Below, piece after piece: positions 20,255 through 35,235 of a DNA stretch of 64,000 nucleotides (its first letter is position 1; each line of letters starts with the position of its first letter). The translations under genes were made by a program, and so were the position numbers. Source of the stretch: Hydrogenophaga sp. IBVHS2 (GTDB lineage: Bacteria; Pseudomonadota; Gammaproteobacteria; Burkholderiales; Burkholderiaceae_C). The notes beneath the pieces are model-generated. The model saw only the letters and a program-made list of their open reading frames with translations, was not told the origin of the DNA and did no database searches. The stretch spans positions 124,001 to 188,000 of the forward strand of contig NZ_NFUT01000005.1 in assembly GCF_002127215.1 (NCBI RefSeq). The letters run 5' to 3'.

Positions 20255-21322
20255 ATGGACATCGCCGACATCCGCCACCGACTCCAGGCCCTGGGCGCCG
20301 GGCCGCTGCATGTGCAGCGCGTGCTGCGCACCTGGGCCAACGCCCTGCCGGTGGATGGCGGGCGGCGCAAGCCGGAGCACCATTTCCCGCGCGGCCTGTT
20401 CGAGGCGCTGCCGGCCGTCACGCAAGAGCTGCAGGGCCTGGCCACGCTGGGCTCGGTGCACCCGGGTGAAGACGGTTCCGCCCGGTTGCTGGTGGCCCTG
20501 CGCGACGGCCAGACGGTGGAGAGCGTGCTGCTGCCGCGTGGCGGCGTGTGCGTGTCGACCCAGGTGGGTTGTGCGGTGGGCTGCACCTTCTGCATGACCG
20601 GCACCGGCGGCCTGATCCGCCAGCTCGGCAGCGCCGAGATCGTGGCCCAGGTGGCGCTGGCGCGGCAGCAGCGGTCGGTCAACAAGGTGGTGTTCATGGG
20701 CATGGGCGAGCCGGCCCACAACCTCGATGCGGTGCTGGAGGCCATCGACCTGCTGGGCACGCTGGGCAACATCGGTCACAAGAACCTGGTGTTCTCCACC
20801 GTGGGCGACGAACGCGCCTTCGACGCCCTGCCGCGCGGCCGCGTCAAGCCGGCGCTGGCGCTCTCGCTGCACACCACGCGGGCCGACCTGCGCGCGCAGC
20901 TGCTGCCGCGCGCACCGCGCATCACGCCGGACGAGCTGGTGGCCCACGGCGAGACCTATGCCCGCGCCACCGGTTACCCGGTGCAGGTGCAATGGACCCT
21001 GCTGGACGGCGTGAACGACACCGACGAAGAACTCGACGGCATCGTGCGGCTGCTGCAGGGCAAGTACGCGGTGCTCAACATGATTCCCTACAACGCGGTG
21101 CCGGGCCTGCCCTTCGCGCGCCCGTCGTGGGAGAAGGCGGCCGACATCGCGCGGCGCCTGCACCGCCGGGGCATCCTGACGAAGCTGCGGCAGTCGGCCG
21201 GTCAGGACGTGGATGCCGGCTGCGGCCAGCTGCGCGCCCGCTCGCTGGCCAGTGGCGAGCAGGTGGTGGCGGTGCGGCGGCGCCGGCTCAGTGCAGTGTC
21301 AGCGGACACGACGTCGTCTTGA
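20255..21322 (+). CDS. rlmN: RlmN-family radical SAM rRNA methyltransferase
   Basis: This 355-aa enzyme has the radical SAM cluster motif GCAVGCTFC. The two mechanistic cysteines of RlmN are present: one seven residues before the cluster ([10 protein letters not shown]) and one near the C-terminus (DAGCGQLRA). The family segments MGMGEP and LNMIPYN are also present. It would methylate C2 of A2503 in 23S rRNA and/or A37 in tRNA. It is not in the usual rlmN-ndk-ispG context, so it may be a second, divergent copy. ATG 20255 follows a GACAAT -10-like element by only 9 bp. Its 3' end overlaps the convergent rubredoxin gene by 35 bp. Confidence 0.85.
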   Translation: MDIADIRHRLQALGAGPLHVQRVLRTWANALPVDGGRRKPEHHFPRGLFEALPAVTQELQGLATLGSVHPGEDGSARLLVALRDGQTVESVLLPRGGVCVSTQVGCAVGCTFCMTGTGGLIRQLGSAEIVAQVALARQQRSVNKVVFMGMGEPAHNLDAVLEAIDLLGTLGNIGHKNLVFSTVGDERAFDALPRGRVKPALALSLHTTRADLRAQLLPRAPRITPDELVAHGETYARATGYPVQVQWTLLDGVNDTDEELDGIVRLLQGKYAVLNMIPYNAVPGLPFARPSWEKAADIARRLHRRGILTKLRQSAGQDVDAGCGQLRARSLASGEQVVAVRRRRLSAVSADTTSS

Positions 21323-22517
21323 CCCGCACTACCGCCGCGCGCGGCTGGTAGGGCGCCGGCGCCGTGCCGCACACGGCCGCGGCAATCGCCTGCGCCTGAC
21401 GGGCAATGGGTTCGATGTAGCGGCTGGGCTGGCCGTCGATCGCGATGCAGTCGCCCAGCGCATGGATGTGCGGGTCGCTGGTGCGCAGCGTGGCGGCATC
21501 CACCGCAATGCCGTTGTGCCAGGCCAGGCCAGCGCCCTGTGCCAGGCGCGGCGGCGTGGCCAGGCCGGCGGCAGCGATCACCTGGTCGGCCGCAAAGCGC
21601 TGACCGCAGGCGGTGGTCAGCCGCAGGGCGCCACCGGCCCGTTCGAGCTGCTGCACCTGCACCCCGCCCACGAAGCGGATGTTGAGGTCCTGCCACGCGG
21701 CCAGCAGCGGGTCGGCGGCCTGCTGCTGCGGCCAGCGGCCCAGCGGGTGGCTGGCCTGGTCGAGCAGGGTGATGCGGTGGCCGCCCAGGGCCAGATCGTT
21801 GGCCAGCTCGCAGCCGATCAGCCCGGCACCCACGATCAGCACGTCGCGCGGTACGTCGCCCAGCGCGGCCCGCAGCCGGCGGTAGGCGTCCAGGTGGTTG
21901 ACCCGCCAGCACAGCTCGGCCGGCAGCGCGGGCGGCAGGCAGGCCTGGGCGCCGTGGGCCAGCACCAGCCGGTCGTAGCGCAGCGTGCCGCGCGTGGTGC
22001 GCAGGCTGCGGGTGTCGGGGCAGATGCGCACGGCCTCGGTGCGGGCCATCAGCCGTACCCCCAGGCGGGCCGCAGCGGCAGCGCCGCTCTCCCGAACCAG
22101 GGCGCCGTCGTCAAGGCGGCGGGCCACGGCCACCGACAGCAGCGGCTTGTCGTACACATCGCCGGCACAGCGGGTGACCAGGGTGATGGGCAGTGCCGCA
22201 TCGCGTTCGCGCAGGGCCTGGGCCATGGACCAGCCGGCGCGTCCGGCACCGACGATCACCACCCCGGCAGGGCCACCCCGCCGCACCACGGCCGTGGGCG
22301 CGGAACCGGAGCGGGCCATCAGTTCTTCGCGGCTGGGCGCCCGGTACAGCCGGAAATCGGCCTTGGTCACGCCGCACAGCGGGCAGGCCCAGTCGTCGGG
22401 GATGTCGGCATACCGGGTGCCGGCGGCCAGGCCGCCGTCGGGGTCGCCCTCGGCCTCGTCGTAGATGTAGCCGCAGGCGTCGCAGATGTACTGCTGGTAG
22501 GGGGCCTCGGTGTTCAT
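21288..22517 (-). CDS. Rubredoxin fused to FAD-dependent rubredoxin reductase
   Basis: This 409-aa fusion has an N-terminal rubredoxin (residues 10-60) with Fe ligands [16 protein letters not shown] and [10 protein letters not shown], then a NAD(P)H:rubredoxin reductase-like flavoprotein. The latter has FAD dinucleotide fold [17 protein letters not shown] fold [14 protein letters not shown] and the C-terminal ALGDCIAID that holds FAD. It would pass electrons from NAD(P)H through FAD to the FeS4 centre. It overlaps the flavoprotein gene by ATGA, so the neighbour is the likely electron acceptor. Confidence 0.92.
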   Translation of the reverse strand: MNTEAPYQQYICDACGYIYDEAEGDPDGGLAAGTRYADIPDDWACPLCGVTKADFRLYRAPSREELMARSGSAPTAVVRRGGPAGVVIVGAGRAGWSMAQALRERDAALPITLVTRCAGDVYDKPLLSVAVARRLDDGALVRESGAAAAARLGVRLMARTEAVRICPDTRSLRTTRGTLRYDRLVLAHGAQACLPPALPAELCWRVNHLDAYRRLRAALGDVPRDVLIVGAGLIGCELANDLALGGHRITLLDQASHPLGRWPQQQAADPLLAAWQDLNIRFVGGVQVQQLERAGGALRLTTACGQRFAADQVIAAAGLATPPRLAQGAGLAWHNGIAVDAATLRTSDPHIHALGDCIAIDGQPSRYIEPIARQAQAIAAAVCGTAPAPYQPRAAVVRVKTTSCPLTLH

Positions 22518-23659
22518 GCCGGCAGCACCTCGGCGGACAGCCGGGCGATCTCCTTGCGCAGGTGCTTGATGGCCGGCGTGACGATGGCCACGAAGTGCGA
22601 TTCGCGCACCCGCCGCTGCACCTCGGAACTCATGAGGTAGCCGCGTGCGCCCTGGTGCAGCAGGGCCGACTGGGCCGCGCGCAGGCTGAGCTCGGCGCCG
22701 TGGGCGCGGGCGTCCAGCACCTCGATGAAGAAGGCCGGCGAGGGATCGAAGGGGGTCTGGGCCAGCTTCATCACGCGGGCCTCCAGCGCATCCAGCTCGG
22801 CCTGCAGCTCGGCCGGGCGCTCGTCCAGGAACTGGTTCACATGGCCCAGCTGGTCTTCCACCGCCCACATGGTGTCGATCGCGCCCTGCGTCACCCCCAG
22901 CGCCATGCCGCACTGGAGCATGACGAAGGCGCTGCGGATGCGCGCAATGAAGGGCTTGGCCGGGTCGGCCATGATCTCGTCGGCGCCGATGAAGTGGTCC
23001 TTCAGGCGCAGCGCCCAGGTACCGGTGCCTTCCATGCCGGCAAAGCTGGGGCAGTCGCGCAGCTCCACGCCGGGGGCGTCGCAGCGCAGCAGGAACATCA
23101 CCTCGCGCACCACCTCGCCGCGCTCGTCCACCACACCGGCCAGGGCGCCGCAGGCATGGTCGGGCCCCAGGTTGCTGACCCAGGGCAGGCTGCCGCTGAC
23201 CCGGTAGCCGCCGTCCACCGGCACCGCCTTGAGCAGCAGGCTCTCGATCTGGGCATAGCTCTTCATGGGGTTGGACATGGCGGTGCCGCCCAGGGTGCGT
23301 CCGGTGGCATGGGCCATGAGCGCATCGCCACCCAGCGCCGGGTTGCCACTGGCCTGCATGTACAGGCCGCACACCGCATGGCACCAGACCATGAAGCCGG
23401 TGGCCCCGCACACCCGCGAGACCTCGGCCATGGCGCGCAGGGCCAGCCCGTAGTCGCCACGGCCGGCCGGGGCGTCCAGGTGCGCGCTCATGGCCCCCAG
23501 CGCACCGAGCTGCTGCAGCACCTCGCGCGGGTAATGGCCCTGCCGGTCGATGGCCTCGGCCACCTCGGCCAGGGGCCCTCGGGCCACGGCGCGCACCGCG
23601 TCCAGCAGGCCCTCGGCGGTGGTGGCCACGGCGTCGCGGGGAAGGTCGGCGGGGTTCAT
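22514..23659 (-). CDS. Acyl-CoA dehydrogenase-like flavoprotein
   Basis: This 381-aa protein has the acyl-CoA dehydrogenase layout: N-terminal helical domain ([19 protein letters not shown]), a middle beta domain with [15 protein letters not shown] and a C-terminal helical bundle (SAQ-type [23 protein letters not shown]). The signatures differ from true beta-oxidation enzymes, and it resembles the DszC/SfnB/HpaB-like branch that uses reduced flavin and O2 on sulfur compounds. Oxygenase or dehydrogenase cannot be settled from sequence. It is sandwiched between a rubredoxin reductase and an OsmC protein. Confidence 0.78.
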   Translation of the reverse strand: MNPADLPRDAVATTAEGLLDAVRAVARGPLAEVAEAIDRQGHYPREVLQQLGALGAMSAHLDAPAGRGDYGLALRAMAEVSRVCGATGFMVWCHAVCGLYMQASGNPALGGDALMAHATGRTLGGTAMSNPMKSYAQIESLLLKAVPVDGGYRVSGSLPWVSNLGPDHACGALAGVVDERGEVVREVMFLLRCDAPGVELRDCPSFAGMEGTGTWALRLKDHFIGADEIMADPAKPFIARIRSAFVMLQCGMALGVTQGAIDTMWAVEDQLGHVNQFLDERPAELQAELDALEARVMKLAQTPFDPSPAFFIEVLDARAHGAELSLRAAQSALLHQGARGYLMSSEVQRRVRESHFVAIVTPAIKHLRKEIARLSAEVLPA

Positions 23660-23675
23660 GCGGTGTCCTCCGGGC

Positions 23676-24236
23676 TCAGTCGGCCAGTGCGATGGAAAAC
23701 GGGATCGGGTTGCGCAGGGTGTTGGCCACCGGCGAGTAGAAGTTGGCGTGCTGCACGATCTCGTCGAGCACCTCGCGCGGGGCGTCGCCTTCCACCACCA
23801 CCTTCACCCGGATGGCCTGGAAGCCCATCTCAGGCGGCGTCTTTTCCAGCGCACCGCCGGCACCCCAGGCGGCGGGGTTGCCGATGTCGCCCTCCAGGAA
23901 CACCTCCAGCTTGCTCAGCTTCACGCCCTTCCAGGTGGCCACGGCGGTGATGCCCACCGCCAGGCAGCCGCCCAGGCCGGAGAGCACGATCTCGCCCGGG
24001 GCCGGCGCGGTGTCCTGGCCGAACAGGTGCAGCGGCTCGTCCACCACCACCGGTGCATGGTTGCCCACGTAGCTGAGCGACCGGTACTGGCCCTCCATGA
24101 CGGTGTGGACCTTGTTGGTGCCGCGCGAGCCCGGGTTGGCCTTGCCCTTGGCGGCAAAGGTGGCCAGGCCGGCGGCGTCGATCGGGCGCAGGTAGGCCTT
24201 GACGGTGGTGGGGGTGGTGGCGAGCGTGTCGGACAT
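23676..24236 (-). CDS. OsmC/Ohr-family protein
   Basis: This 186-aa protein has the OsmC fold: GSRGTNKVHTVMEGQYRSLS, then VVDEPLHLFGQDTAPAPGEIVLSGLGGCLAVGITAVA with the helix-start Cys in GGC, then the C-terminal VEGDAPREVLDEIVQHANFYSPVANTLRNPIP. Only one cysteine (GGC) is obvious. The second redox Cys of classical Ohr peroxidases appears to be missing, suggesting a thiol or persulfide role rather than hydroperoxide reduction. ATG 24236 has GGAG upstream. Confidence 0.85.
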   Translation of the reverse strand: MSDTLATTPTTVKAYLRPIDAAGLATFAAKGKANPGSRGTNKVHTVMEGQYRSLSYVGNHAPVVVDEPLHLFGQDTAPAPGEIVLSGLGGCLAVGITAVATWKGVKLSKLEVFLEGDIGNPAAWGAGGALEKTPPEMGFQAIRVKVVVEGDAPREVLDEIVQHANFYSPVANTLRNPIPFSIALAD

Positions 24237-24304
24237 GGTGTCTCCAGGGTTGAAAAAGCGGAAAGGGGGCAGCCGCATGCGGTGTCTGCCGGGTTCGGGC
24301 CGCC

Positions 24305-25189
24305 TCAGGCGGCCAGGGCCAGTGCGGGGCGGGAGGTCTTGACCGGCAGACCGGTCTCGATGGGCAGGCTCTCGTTGCGCGACCACTCGTTCCACGAGCC
24401 GAAGTACATGCGCACGTCCGAGAAGCCGGCCTGCTTGAGCGCCAGGAAAGTGTTGGAGGCCCGCGCCCCCTTGAAGCAGTAGAGGTAGATGGTGTCGTCG
24501 GTGCCGATGCCGGCGGTGGCGCATTCGGCACGCACCTCGTCCGGCGTCTTGAACACGGGGCCCTGCGGCGAGGGCTTCATGAAGCGGTACCACTCCACCC
24601 AGCGCGCGCCCGGCAGGCGGCCCTTGCGCGGGGCGAAGTCCTTGCCGTAGGGCGAAGAGCTGTCGCCGATCCACTCGTCCACATCGCGCACGTCCAGCAG
24701 TACGGTGTCGGTGCCCAGGGCGGCCTTCACGTCCTCCTGGGTGAGCATCACATCGGTCATGGGCAGCTCGGGGAAGGTGGCGGGCACCGGCGTGATGGCC
24801 TCGGTGGACACCGGCAGGCCGCTGGCCTTCCAGGCGCTGAAGCCGCCATTGAGCACCTTGATCTTGGGGTAGCCCAGCCAGGTCAGCAGGTAGTAGCCCC
24901 GGCAGGACTGGCCGTAGCCGCTGTTCATGGCGTCCTCGTAGAACACGGCCGTCTCGGCACCCGACAGACCGGCCTTGCCCAGGGCGTCGGCAAAGGTGGC
25001 CTTGAGCTCCATCAGGCCTTCGGGCGTGGAGGTGGCGAGAAAGGTGAAGACCTCGCGCAGGTTCACGGCGCCCGGAATATGGCCGGCCGCAAAGGTGTCG
25101 GCATCGCGGGTGTCGATGAGCACGACGGGTTCTGACGACATCAGGGCCTGGAGCTGGGCAGGTGCGATCAGGGTGGCTTCAATGGACAT
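24305..25189 (-). CDS. Tandem-rhodanese sulfurtransferase (SseA/thiosulfate type)
   Basis: This 294-aa protein has two rhodanese domains. Domain 1 (IDTRDADTFAAGHIPGAVNL) has no Cys at the expected loop (YEDAMNSGYGQS), so it is structural. Domain 2 (LLDVRDVDEWIGDSSSPYGKDFAPRKGRLPGA) carries the catalytic Cys in LYCFKGARASN, a loop unlike CRxGxT of mercaptopyruvate or thiosulfate types. ATG 25189 has GAGG upstream. First gene of the four-gene operon, 35 bp upstream of the expected transcription start of a sigma-54 promoter. Confidence 0.9.
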   Translation of the reverse strand: MSIEATLIAPAQLQALMSSEPVVLIDTRDADTFAAGHIPGAVNLREVFTFLATSTPEGLMELKATFADALGKAGLSGAETAVFYEDAMNSGYGQSCRGYYLLTWLGYPKIKVLNGGFSAWKASGLPVSTEAITPVPATFPELPMTDVMLTQEDVKAALGTDTVLLDVRDVDEWIGDSSSPYGKDFAPRKGRLPGARWVEWYRFMKPSPQGPVFKTPDEVRAECATAGIGTDDTIYLYCFKGARASNTFLALKQAGFSDVRMYFGSWNEWSRNESLPIETGLPVKTSRPALALAA

Positions 25190-25238
25190 GAGGACCTCGC
25201 GATGAAAGTGGACAGGCAGGATCGCCTGCACCTCTCAT

Positions 25239-25254
25239 CGCAACGGTCGTGCCA
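25239..25254 (-). promoter_or_regulatory. Sigma-54 promoter of the sulfurtransferase operon
   Basis: Minus strand reads TGGCACG-ACCG-TTGCG: exact -24 box, -12 box with the obligatory GC, and GG-N10-GC spacing. Start expected near 25228, about 38 nt before ATG 25189. Confidence 0.75.
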
Positions 25255-25311
25255 TGCGGCCGCGTGATCGCAAGCCTTTGATTTGCTTGGGTTTTGCCCC
25301 CGGATGCTTCC

Positions 25312-25349
25312 GTGTCGGTGGCCACTGTGTCGGCACAATGTCGACATTG
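25312..25349. promoter_or_regulatory. Candidate upstream activator sites for the sigma-54 activator
   Basis: A perfect 14-bp palindrome CAATGTCGACATTG spans 25336-25349, about 85-100 bp upstream of the sigma-54 promoter. Next to it are two GTGTCGG direct repeats (25312-25318 and 25327-25333) around a GTGGCCAC palindrome (25318-25325). Position and symmetry fit enhancer sites for the activator encoded immediately upstream. Confidence 0.6.
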
Positions 25350-25368
25350 GGTCGACTGCCGGGGGTGG

Positions 25369-26985
<1,617 letters not shown>

Positions 26986-27062
26986 CGGTACAAGCAAGCA
27001 ACGCACCAGACGGGCAGGGGTATCGGGCTGCGCCTTGATTGACACTGCGATGACTGAAACTT

Positions 27063-27078
27063 ATATTGCCTGCAATAT
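27063..27078. promoter_or_regulatory. Palindromic operator overlapping the PIN start codon
   Basis: ATATTGC-CT-GCAATAT is a perfect 16-bp inverted repeat whose last two bases are the first two of ATG 27077. It is AT-rich in GC-rich surroundings and contains a TATATT -10-like element. It is a good candidate for autorepression by the toxin-antitoxin complex; it also lies in the upstream region of the divergent activator gene. Confidence 0.55.
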
Positions 27079-27505
27079 GAACTATGCCCTCGACACCAAC
27101 GTGCTGGTGGCTGCCGTGCGCAGCCCGACCGGTGCGTCGGCCGAGCTGCTGCGTCGGGCGCTGCGGCGCCAGCTGCCGGTGTTGTGCAGCGTGCCCCTGT
27201 TCCTGGAGTACGAGGACGTGCTGACCCGGCCGGACCACCTCGCCTCGGCCGGCGTGACCGCTGCCGACGTGGGCAACCTGCTCGATGTGCTGGCGGGCGT
27301 GGTGCGGCCGGTGACCATCCAGTTCCTGTGGCGGCCCCAGCTGCGCGACCCGAAGGACGATCTGGTGCTGGAGCTGGCGGTCAACGGACAGGGGCTGGGC
27401 GAGCCGGTGACGCTGATCACCTTCAACCAGCGCGACTTTCTGCCGCAGGCCCGGGCCTTCGGCATCCCGGTCATGGGACCGGCGCAATTCTTTCAAGGAG
27501 TCTGA
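27077..27505 (+). CDS. PIN-domain toxin (COG1569 type)
   Basis: This 142-aa predicted ribonuclease has the PIN acidic residues: Asp in ALDTNVLVAA, Glu in LFLEYEDVL, Asp in RDPKDDLVLELA and Asp in TFNQRDF. COG1569 proteins begin with hydrophobic-LDTNV, so ATG 27077 is chosen over ATG 27050. No Shine-Dalgarno precedes it. The start codon overlaps a perfect palindrome. The partner antitoxin follows 2 bp after the stop. Confidence 0.85.
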   Translation: MNYALDTNVLVAAVRSPTGASAELLRRALRRQLPVLCSVPLFLEYEDVLTRPDHLASAGVTAADVGNLLDVLAGVVRPVTIQFLWRPQLRDPKDDLVLELAVNGQGLGEPVTLITFNQRDFLPQARAFGIPVMGPAQFFQGV

Positions 27506-27507
27506 CC

Positions 27508-27759
27508 ATGGGAACCCCGAGCAACTACGCCCTGCGCCTGCCGGCCTCGCTCAAGCAGGGGGCCGAGCAGCTGGCCCGCGAGGACGGCACCACGCTGAAC
27601 CAGTTCATCGTCAGTGCGGTGGCCGAAAAGGTCTCGGCCATGAAGACCGCGCAGTACTTCGTGGAGCGCTCCGGCCGGGGCGATCTGCAGGCGGCGCTGG
27701 CCTTGCTGGGCCGCCCGGGCGGGCAGCCACCGGCCGAAGACGATCGCCTGCCGGGCTGA
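27508..27759 (+). CDS. RHH-type antitoxin partner of the PIN protein
   Basis: This 83-aa protein has a ribbon-helix-helix core: NYALRLPASLKQGAEQLAREDGTTLNQFIVSAVAEKVSAM, like HicB/Arc-type antitoxins. The flexible tail (FVERSGRGDLQAALALLGRPGG) would wrap the toxin. AAGGAG precedes ATG 27508. Toxin-first order is reversed compared with most TA pairs but usual for COG1569 modules. Confidence 0.82.
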   Translation: MGTPSNYALRLPASLKQGAEQLAREDGTTLNQFIVSAVAEKVSAMKTAQYFVERSGRGDLQAALALLGRPGGQPPAEDDRLPG

Positions 27760-27786
27760 TACCGCCCGTTCTGCGGTCAGCGGCCG

Positions 27787-27792
27787 TTAAAA
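27787..27792 (+). promoter_or_regulatory. -10 element of the riboswitch-metH transcript
   Basis: A TTAAAATCG stretch begins about 15 nt before the first conserved riboswitch bases, a fitting position for the promoter of the metH leader RNA. A -35 is not clear. Confidence 0.35.
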
Positions 27793-27803
27793 TCGCTGCT
27801 TCT

Positions 27804-27893
27804 CAAGGAGCGTTGCAGCGCTGCCGCCCCGCCGCCGGGGCCGGTCGGCGTCAGGCTTGGGTGGGCGCGAACAGGCCCGAACGACGCTCACAG
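27804..27893 (+). ncRNA. S-adenosylhomocysteine (SAH) riboswitch
   Basis: The leader of the large metH gene holds the conserved strings of the SAH (ahcY-motif) riboswitch in order: AAGGAGCGTTGCAG (27805-27818), a GC-rich variable hairpin, GTCAGGCTTGG (27850-27860) and CGACGCTCACAGG (27882-27894). P1 forms between GAGCGT (27808-27813) and ACGCTC (27884-27889). The class turns expression on when SAH accumulates. That suits MetH, which regenerates methionine from homocysteine, the SAH breakdown product. Confidence 0.9.
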
Positions 27894-27915
27894 GACTGTT
27901 TTCCGAACACACCTG

Positions 27916-30681
<2,766 letters not shown>

Positions 30682-31107
30682 GCTGGCGGTTCCGGATTTT
30701 TCAGGAGGAGACCACCATGAAGCACGTCCGATTCACCGCCATCGCCCTGTCGGGTCTGCTCGCGCTGCCGGCCCTGGCCCAGCAACCCAAGCTCTCGTCC
30801 CTGTGCAGCACCTGCGGCATCGTGCAGTCGGTGCAGGCCGAAAAGCGCGAAGGCGAAGGCGGTGCCATGGGCATCGTCGGCGGCGCCGTGATCGGTGGCC
30901 TGCTGGGCAACCAGGTGGGGGGCGGCACCGGCAAGACGCTGGCCACCGTGGGCGGTGCCGTGGGTGGCGGCTACCTGGGCAACGAGGCCCAGAAGAAGCT
31001 CACCAGCAAGACCGTGTGGGTGACCCAGGTCAAGATGAAGGACGGCAGCATCCGCCCGTTCGAGACCGCTGCCCAGCCGGCCTGGAGCAGCGGCAAGGTG
31101 GTCCGGG

Positions 31108-33331
<2,224 letters not shown>

Positions 33332-33362
33332 TTCCCGCCATCGAACCCGAAAGAAGACCGAC

Positions 33363-34808
33363 ATGAAAAAACTGATCGCTTCCCTCCTGCTGGGCGCGGG
33401 CCTGGCATTCGGTGGCCTGGGTGCCATCGCCCAGACCGCCGCTCCGGCTGCCGATGCTCCGGCCGCCGCAGCACCCGCCGCCGCAGCCCCTGCGGCTGAA
33501 GCCCCGGCCCCGGCCGCTGCGGCCGCACCCGCTGCCGCCGAAGCCGCTGCCCCGGCCGCCCCCGAAGCCCCGAAAGAGACCGTCGACAAGGGCGACGTGA
33601 CCTGGATGATGATCTCCACCGTGCTGGTCATCATGATGGTCGTGCCCGGCCTGGCCCTGTTCTACGGCGGCCTGGTCCGCAGCAAGAACATGCTGTCGGT
33701 GCTGATGCAGGTCATGGTGGTGTTCTCGCTGATCTCGGTGCTGTGGGCCGTCTATGGCTACAGCCTGGCGTTCGGCGGCGAGGGCCTGATCATCGGCAAC
33801 CTCAGCAAGGTCTTCCTGCTGGGTGTCACGACGGAATCGCTGGCCGCGACCTTCACGCCCGGCGTGATGATCCCCGAGTACATCTTCATCGCCTTCCAGG
33901 CCACCTTCGCCGGCATCACCTGCGCGCTGATCGTGGGCTCGTTCGCCGAGCGCATCAAGTTCTCGGCCGTACTGCTGTTCTCGGCCCTGTGGTTCACCTT
34001 CAGCTACCTGCCGATCGCCCACATGGTGTGGGGTGCCGGCGGTTACCTGTTCGGCAAGGGCGCCCTGGACTTCGCCGGCGGCACCGTGGTGCACATCAAC
34101 GCCGCCATGGCCGGCCTGGTCGGTGCCTACCTGATCGGCAAGCGCATCGGCTACGGCAAGGAAGCCATGGCCCCGCACAGCCTGACCCTGACCATGGTCG
34201 GCGCCTCGCTGCTGTGGGTGGGCTGGTTCGGCTTCAACGCCGGCTCCAACCTGGAAGCCAACGGCGGCACGACCCTGGCCTTCATCAACACCCTGTTCGC
34301 CACCGCCGCCGCCGTGCTGGCCTGGTGCGTGGGTGAAGCCCTGGGCAAAGGCAAGGCCTCCATGCTGGGCGCTGCCTCCGGCGCCGTGGCCGGCCTGGTG
34401 GCCATCACCCCGGCCTGCGGCACCGTGGGCCCCATGGGCGCCATCATCATCGGTCTGGTCTCCGGCTTCCTGTGCCTGTGGGGCGTGACCGGCCTGAAGA
34501 AGATGCTGGGTGCCGACGACTCGCTGGACGTGTTCGGCGTGCACGGCGTGGGCGGCATCGTGGGTGCCCTGCTGACCGGCGTGTTCTCGGCCGCTTCCCT
34601 GGGTGGCGTCAAGGCCGATGGCTACAGCATCGGCAGCCAGCTGATCGTGCAGGCCGAAGGCGTGGTGATCACCATGGTGTGGTCGGCGGTCGTGGCCTTC
34701 ATCTGCTACAAGATCGCCGACATGGTGGTGGGCCTGCGCGTCACCGAAGAGGCCGAGCGCGAAGGTCTGGACATCTCCTCCCACGGCGAGACCGCCTACA
34801 ACCGCTGA
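33363..34808 (+). CDS. amtB: Ammonium transporter AmtB with Ala/Pro-rich leader
   Basis: This 481-aa trimeric ammonium channel has eleven core helices. Residues 1-24 are a signal peptide (LIASLLLGAGLAFGGLGAIA) and 25-75 a low-complexity Ala/Pro/Glu linker before the first core helix. Core motifs include FYGGLVRSKNML, the first pore His region (DFAGGTVVHINAAMAGLVGA) and the second pore His (DVFGVHGVGGIVGALLTG). The C-terminal tail (LRVTEEAEREGLDISSHGETAYNR) carries the GlnK-docking segment. Signal-bearing Amt proteins are common in proteobacteria; the Ala/Pro linker is long. Confidence 0.96.
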   Translation: MKKLIASLLLGAGLAFGGLGAIAQTAAPAADAPAAAAPAAAAPAAEAPAPAAAAAPAAAEAAAPAAPEAPKETVDKGDVTWMMISTVLVIMMVVPGLALFYGGLVRSKNMLSVLMQVMVVFSLISVLWAVYGYSLAFGGEGLIIGNLSKVFLLGVTTESLAATFTPGVMIPEYIFIAFQATFAGITCALIVGSFAERIKFSAVLLFSALWFTFSYLPIAHMVWGAGGYLFGKGALDFAGGTVVHINAAMAGLVGAYLIGKRIGYGKEAMAPHSLTLTMVGASLLWVGWFGFNAGSNLEANGGTTLAFINTLFATAAAVLAWCVGEALGKGKASMLGAASGAVAGLVAITPACGTVGPMGAIIIGLVSGFLCLWGVTGLKKMLGADDSLDVFGVHGVGGIVGALLTGVFSAASLGGVKADGYSIGSQLIVQAEGVVITMVWSAVVAFICYKIADMVVGLRVTEEAEREGLDISSHGETAYNR

Positions 34809-34816
34809 TCCCCCGC

Positions 34817-34836
34817 GGTCGGGCCCCGGCCCGACC
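34817..34836 (+). repeat. GC-rich hairpin after amtB
   Basis: GGTCGGGC / GCCCGACC (8-bp perfect arms, 4-nt loop) without T-run. It precedes a proper terminator and may stabilise the amtB mRNA 3' end. Confidence 0.4.
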
Positions 34837-34853
34837 CTGGTGCGATTCCCGAG

Positions 34854-34890
34854 ACCCGCGTGGCGATACCGCCCGCGGGTTTCGTCTTTG
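34854..34890 (+). terminator. glnK-amtB terminator
   Basis: ACCCGCG (34854-34860) ... CGCGGGT (34874-34880) with an inner GGCG/CGCC extension, followed by TTCGTCTTT. A Rho-independent terminator 45 bp after the amtB stop. Confidence 0.7.
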
Positions 34891-34947
34891 GGGGCTGCCT
34901 AGCATGCGGCGGCGGCCAGGTCGGCCGTCCACCTCCGGAGACAACCC

Positions 34948-35172
34948 ATGCCATTTCCCGTTTCCCTGGCCACGGCCCTGATGGCCGCCCTGCTCATGGC
35001 CCTCTCCCTGTCGGCCACGGCCGCCGAGAAGGAGGCGCCGAAGAAGAAGCCATCCCGCGTGACGTTCGTGAAATCCGGATCCGGAGAAACCGCTTCCGAG
35101 CGCGAGCGCCGCCTGATCCGGGAATGCCGGGGCCGGCCCGACGCCGGGGCCTGCCTGGGTTACGCCCGCTGA
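34948..35172 (+). CDS. Small exported basic protein (74 aa)
   Basis: ATG 34948 has GGAG 11 nt upstream. A clear Sec signal (VSLATALMAALLMALSLSATAA, cut before EKE) is followed by a charged mature part of about 48 residues with Lys-rich start (KEAPKKKPSRV). It ends in RERRLIRECRGRPDAGACLGYAR with two Cys, which could form one disulfide in the periplasm. It faintly recalls PsiF-type C-termini. Function unknown. Confidence 0.6.
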   Translation: MPFPVSLATALMAALLMALSLSATAAEKEAPKKKPSRVTFVKSGSGETASERERRLIRECRGRPDAGACLGYAR

Positions 35173-35192
35173 TTTGCAGCCGGCCGTGCAAA
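35173..35192. repeat. Inverted repeat upstream of glcE
   Basis: TTTGCA (35173-35178) ... TGCAAA (35187-35192), beginning right after the previous stop codon and 44 bp before the glcE ATG. Possibly an operator; the downstream tract is A-rich, so it is not a terminator for the plus strand. Confidence 0.35.
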
Positions 35193-35235
35193 AAATTCAA
35201 GGCCGATCGGGTGGGTGCCCGCTACGATCCCGGCC

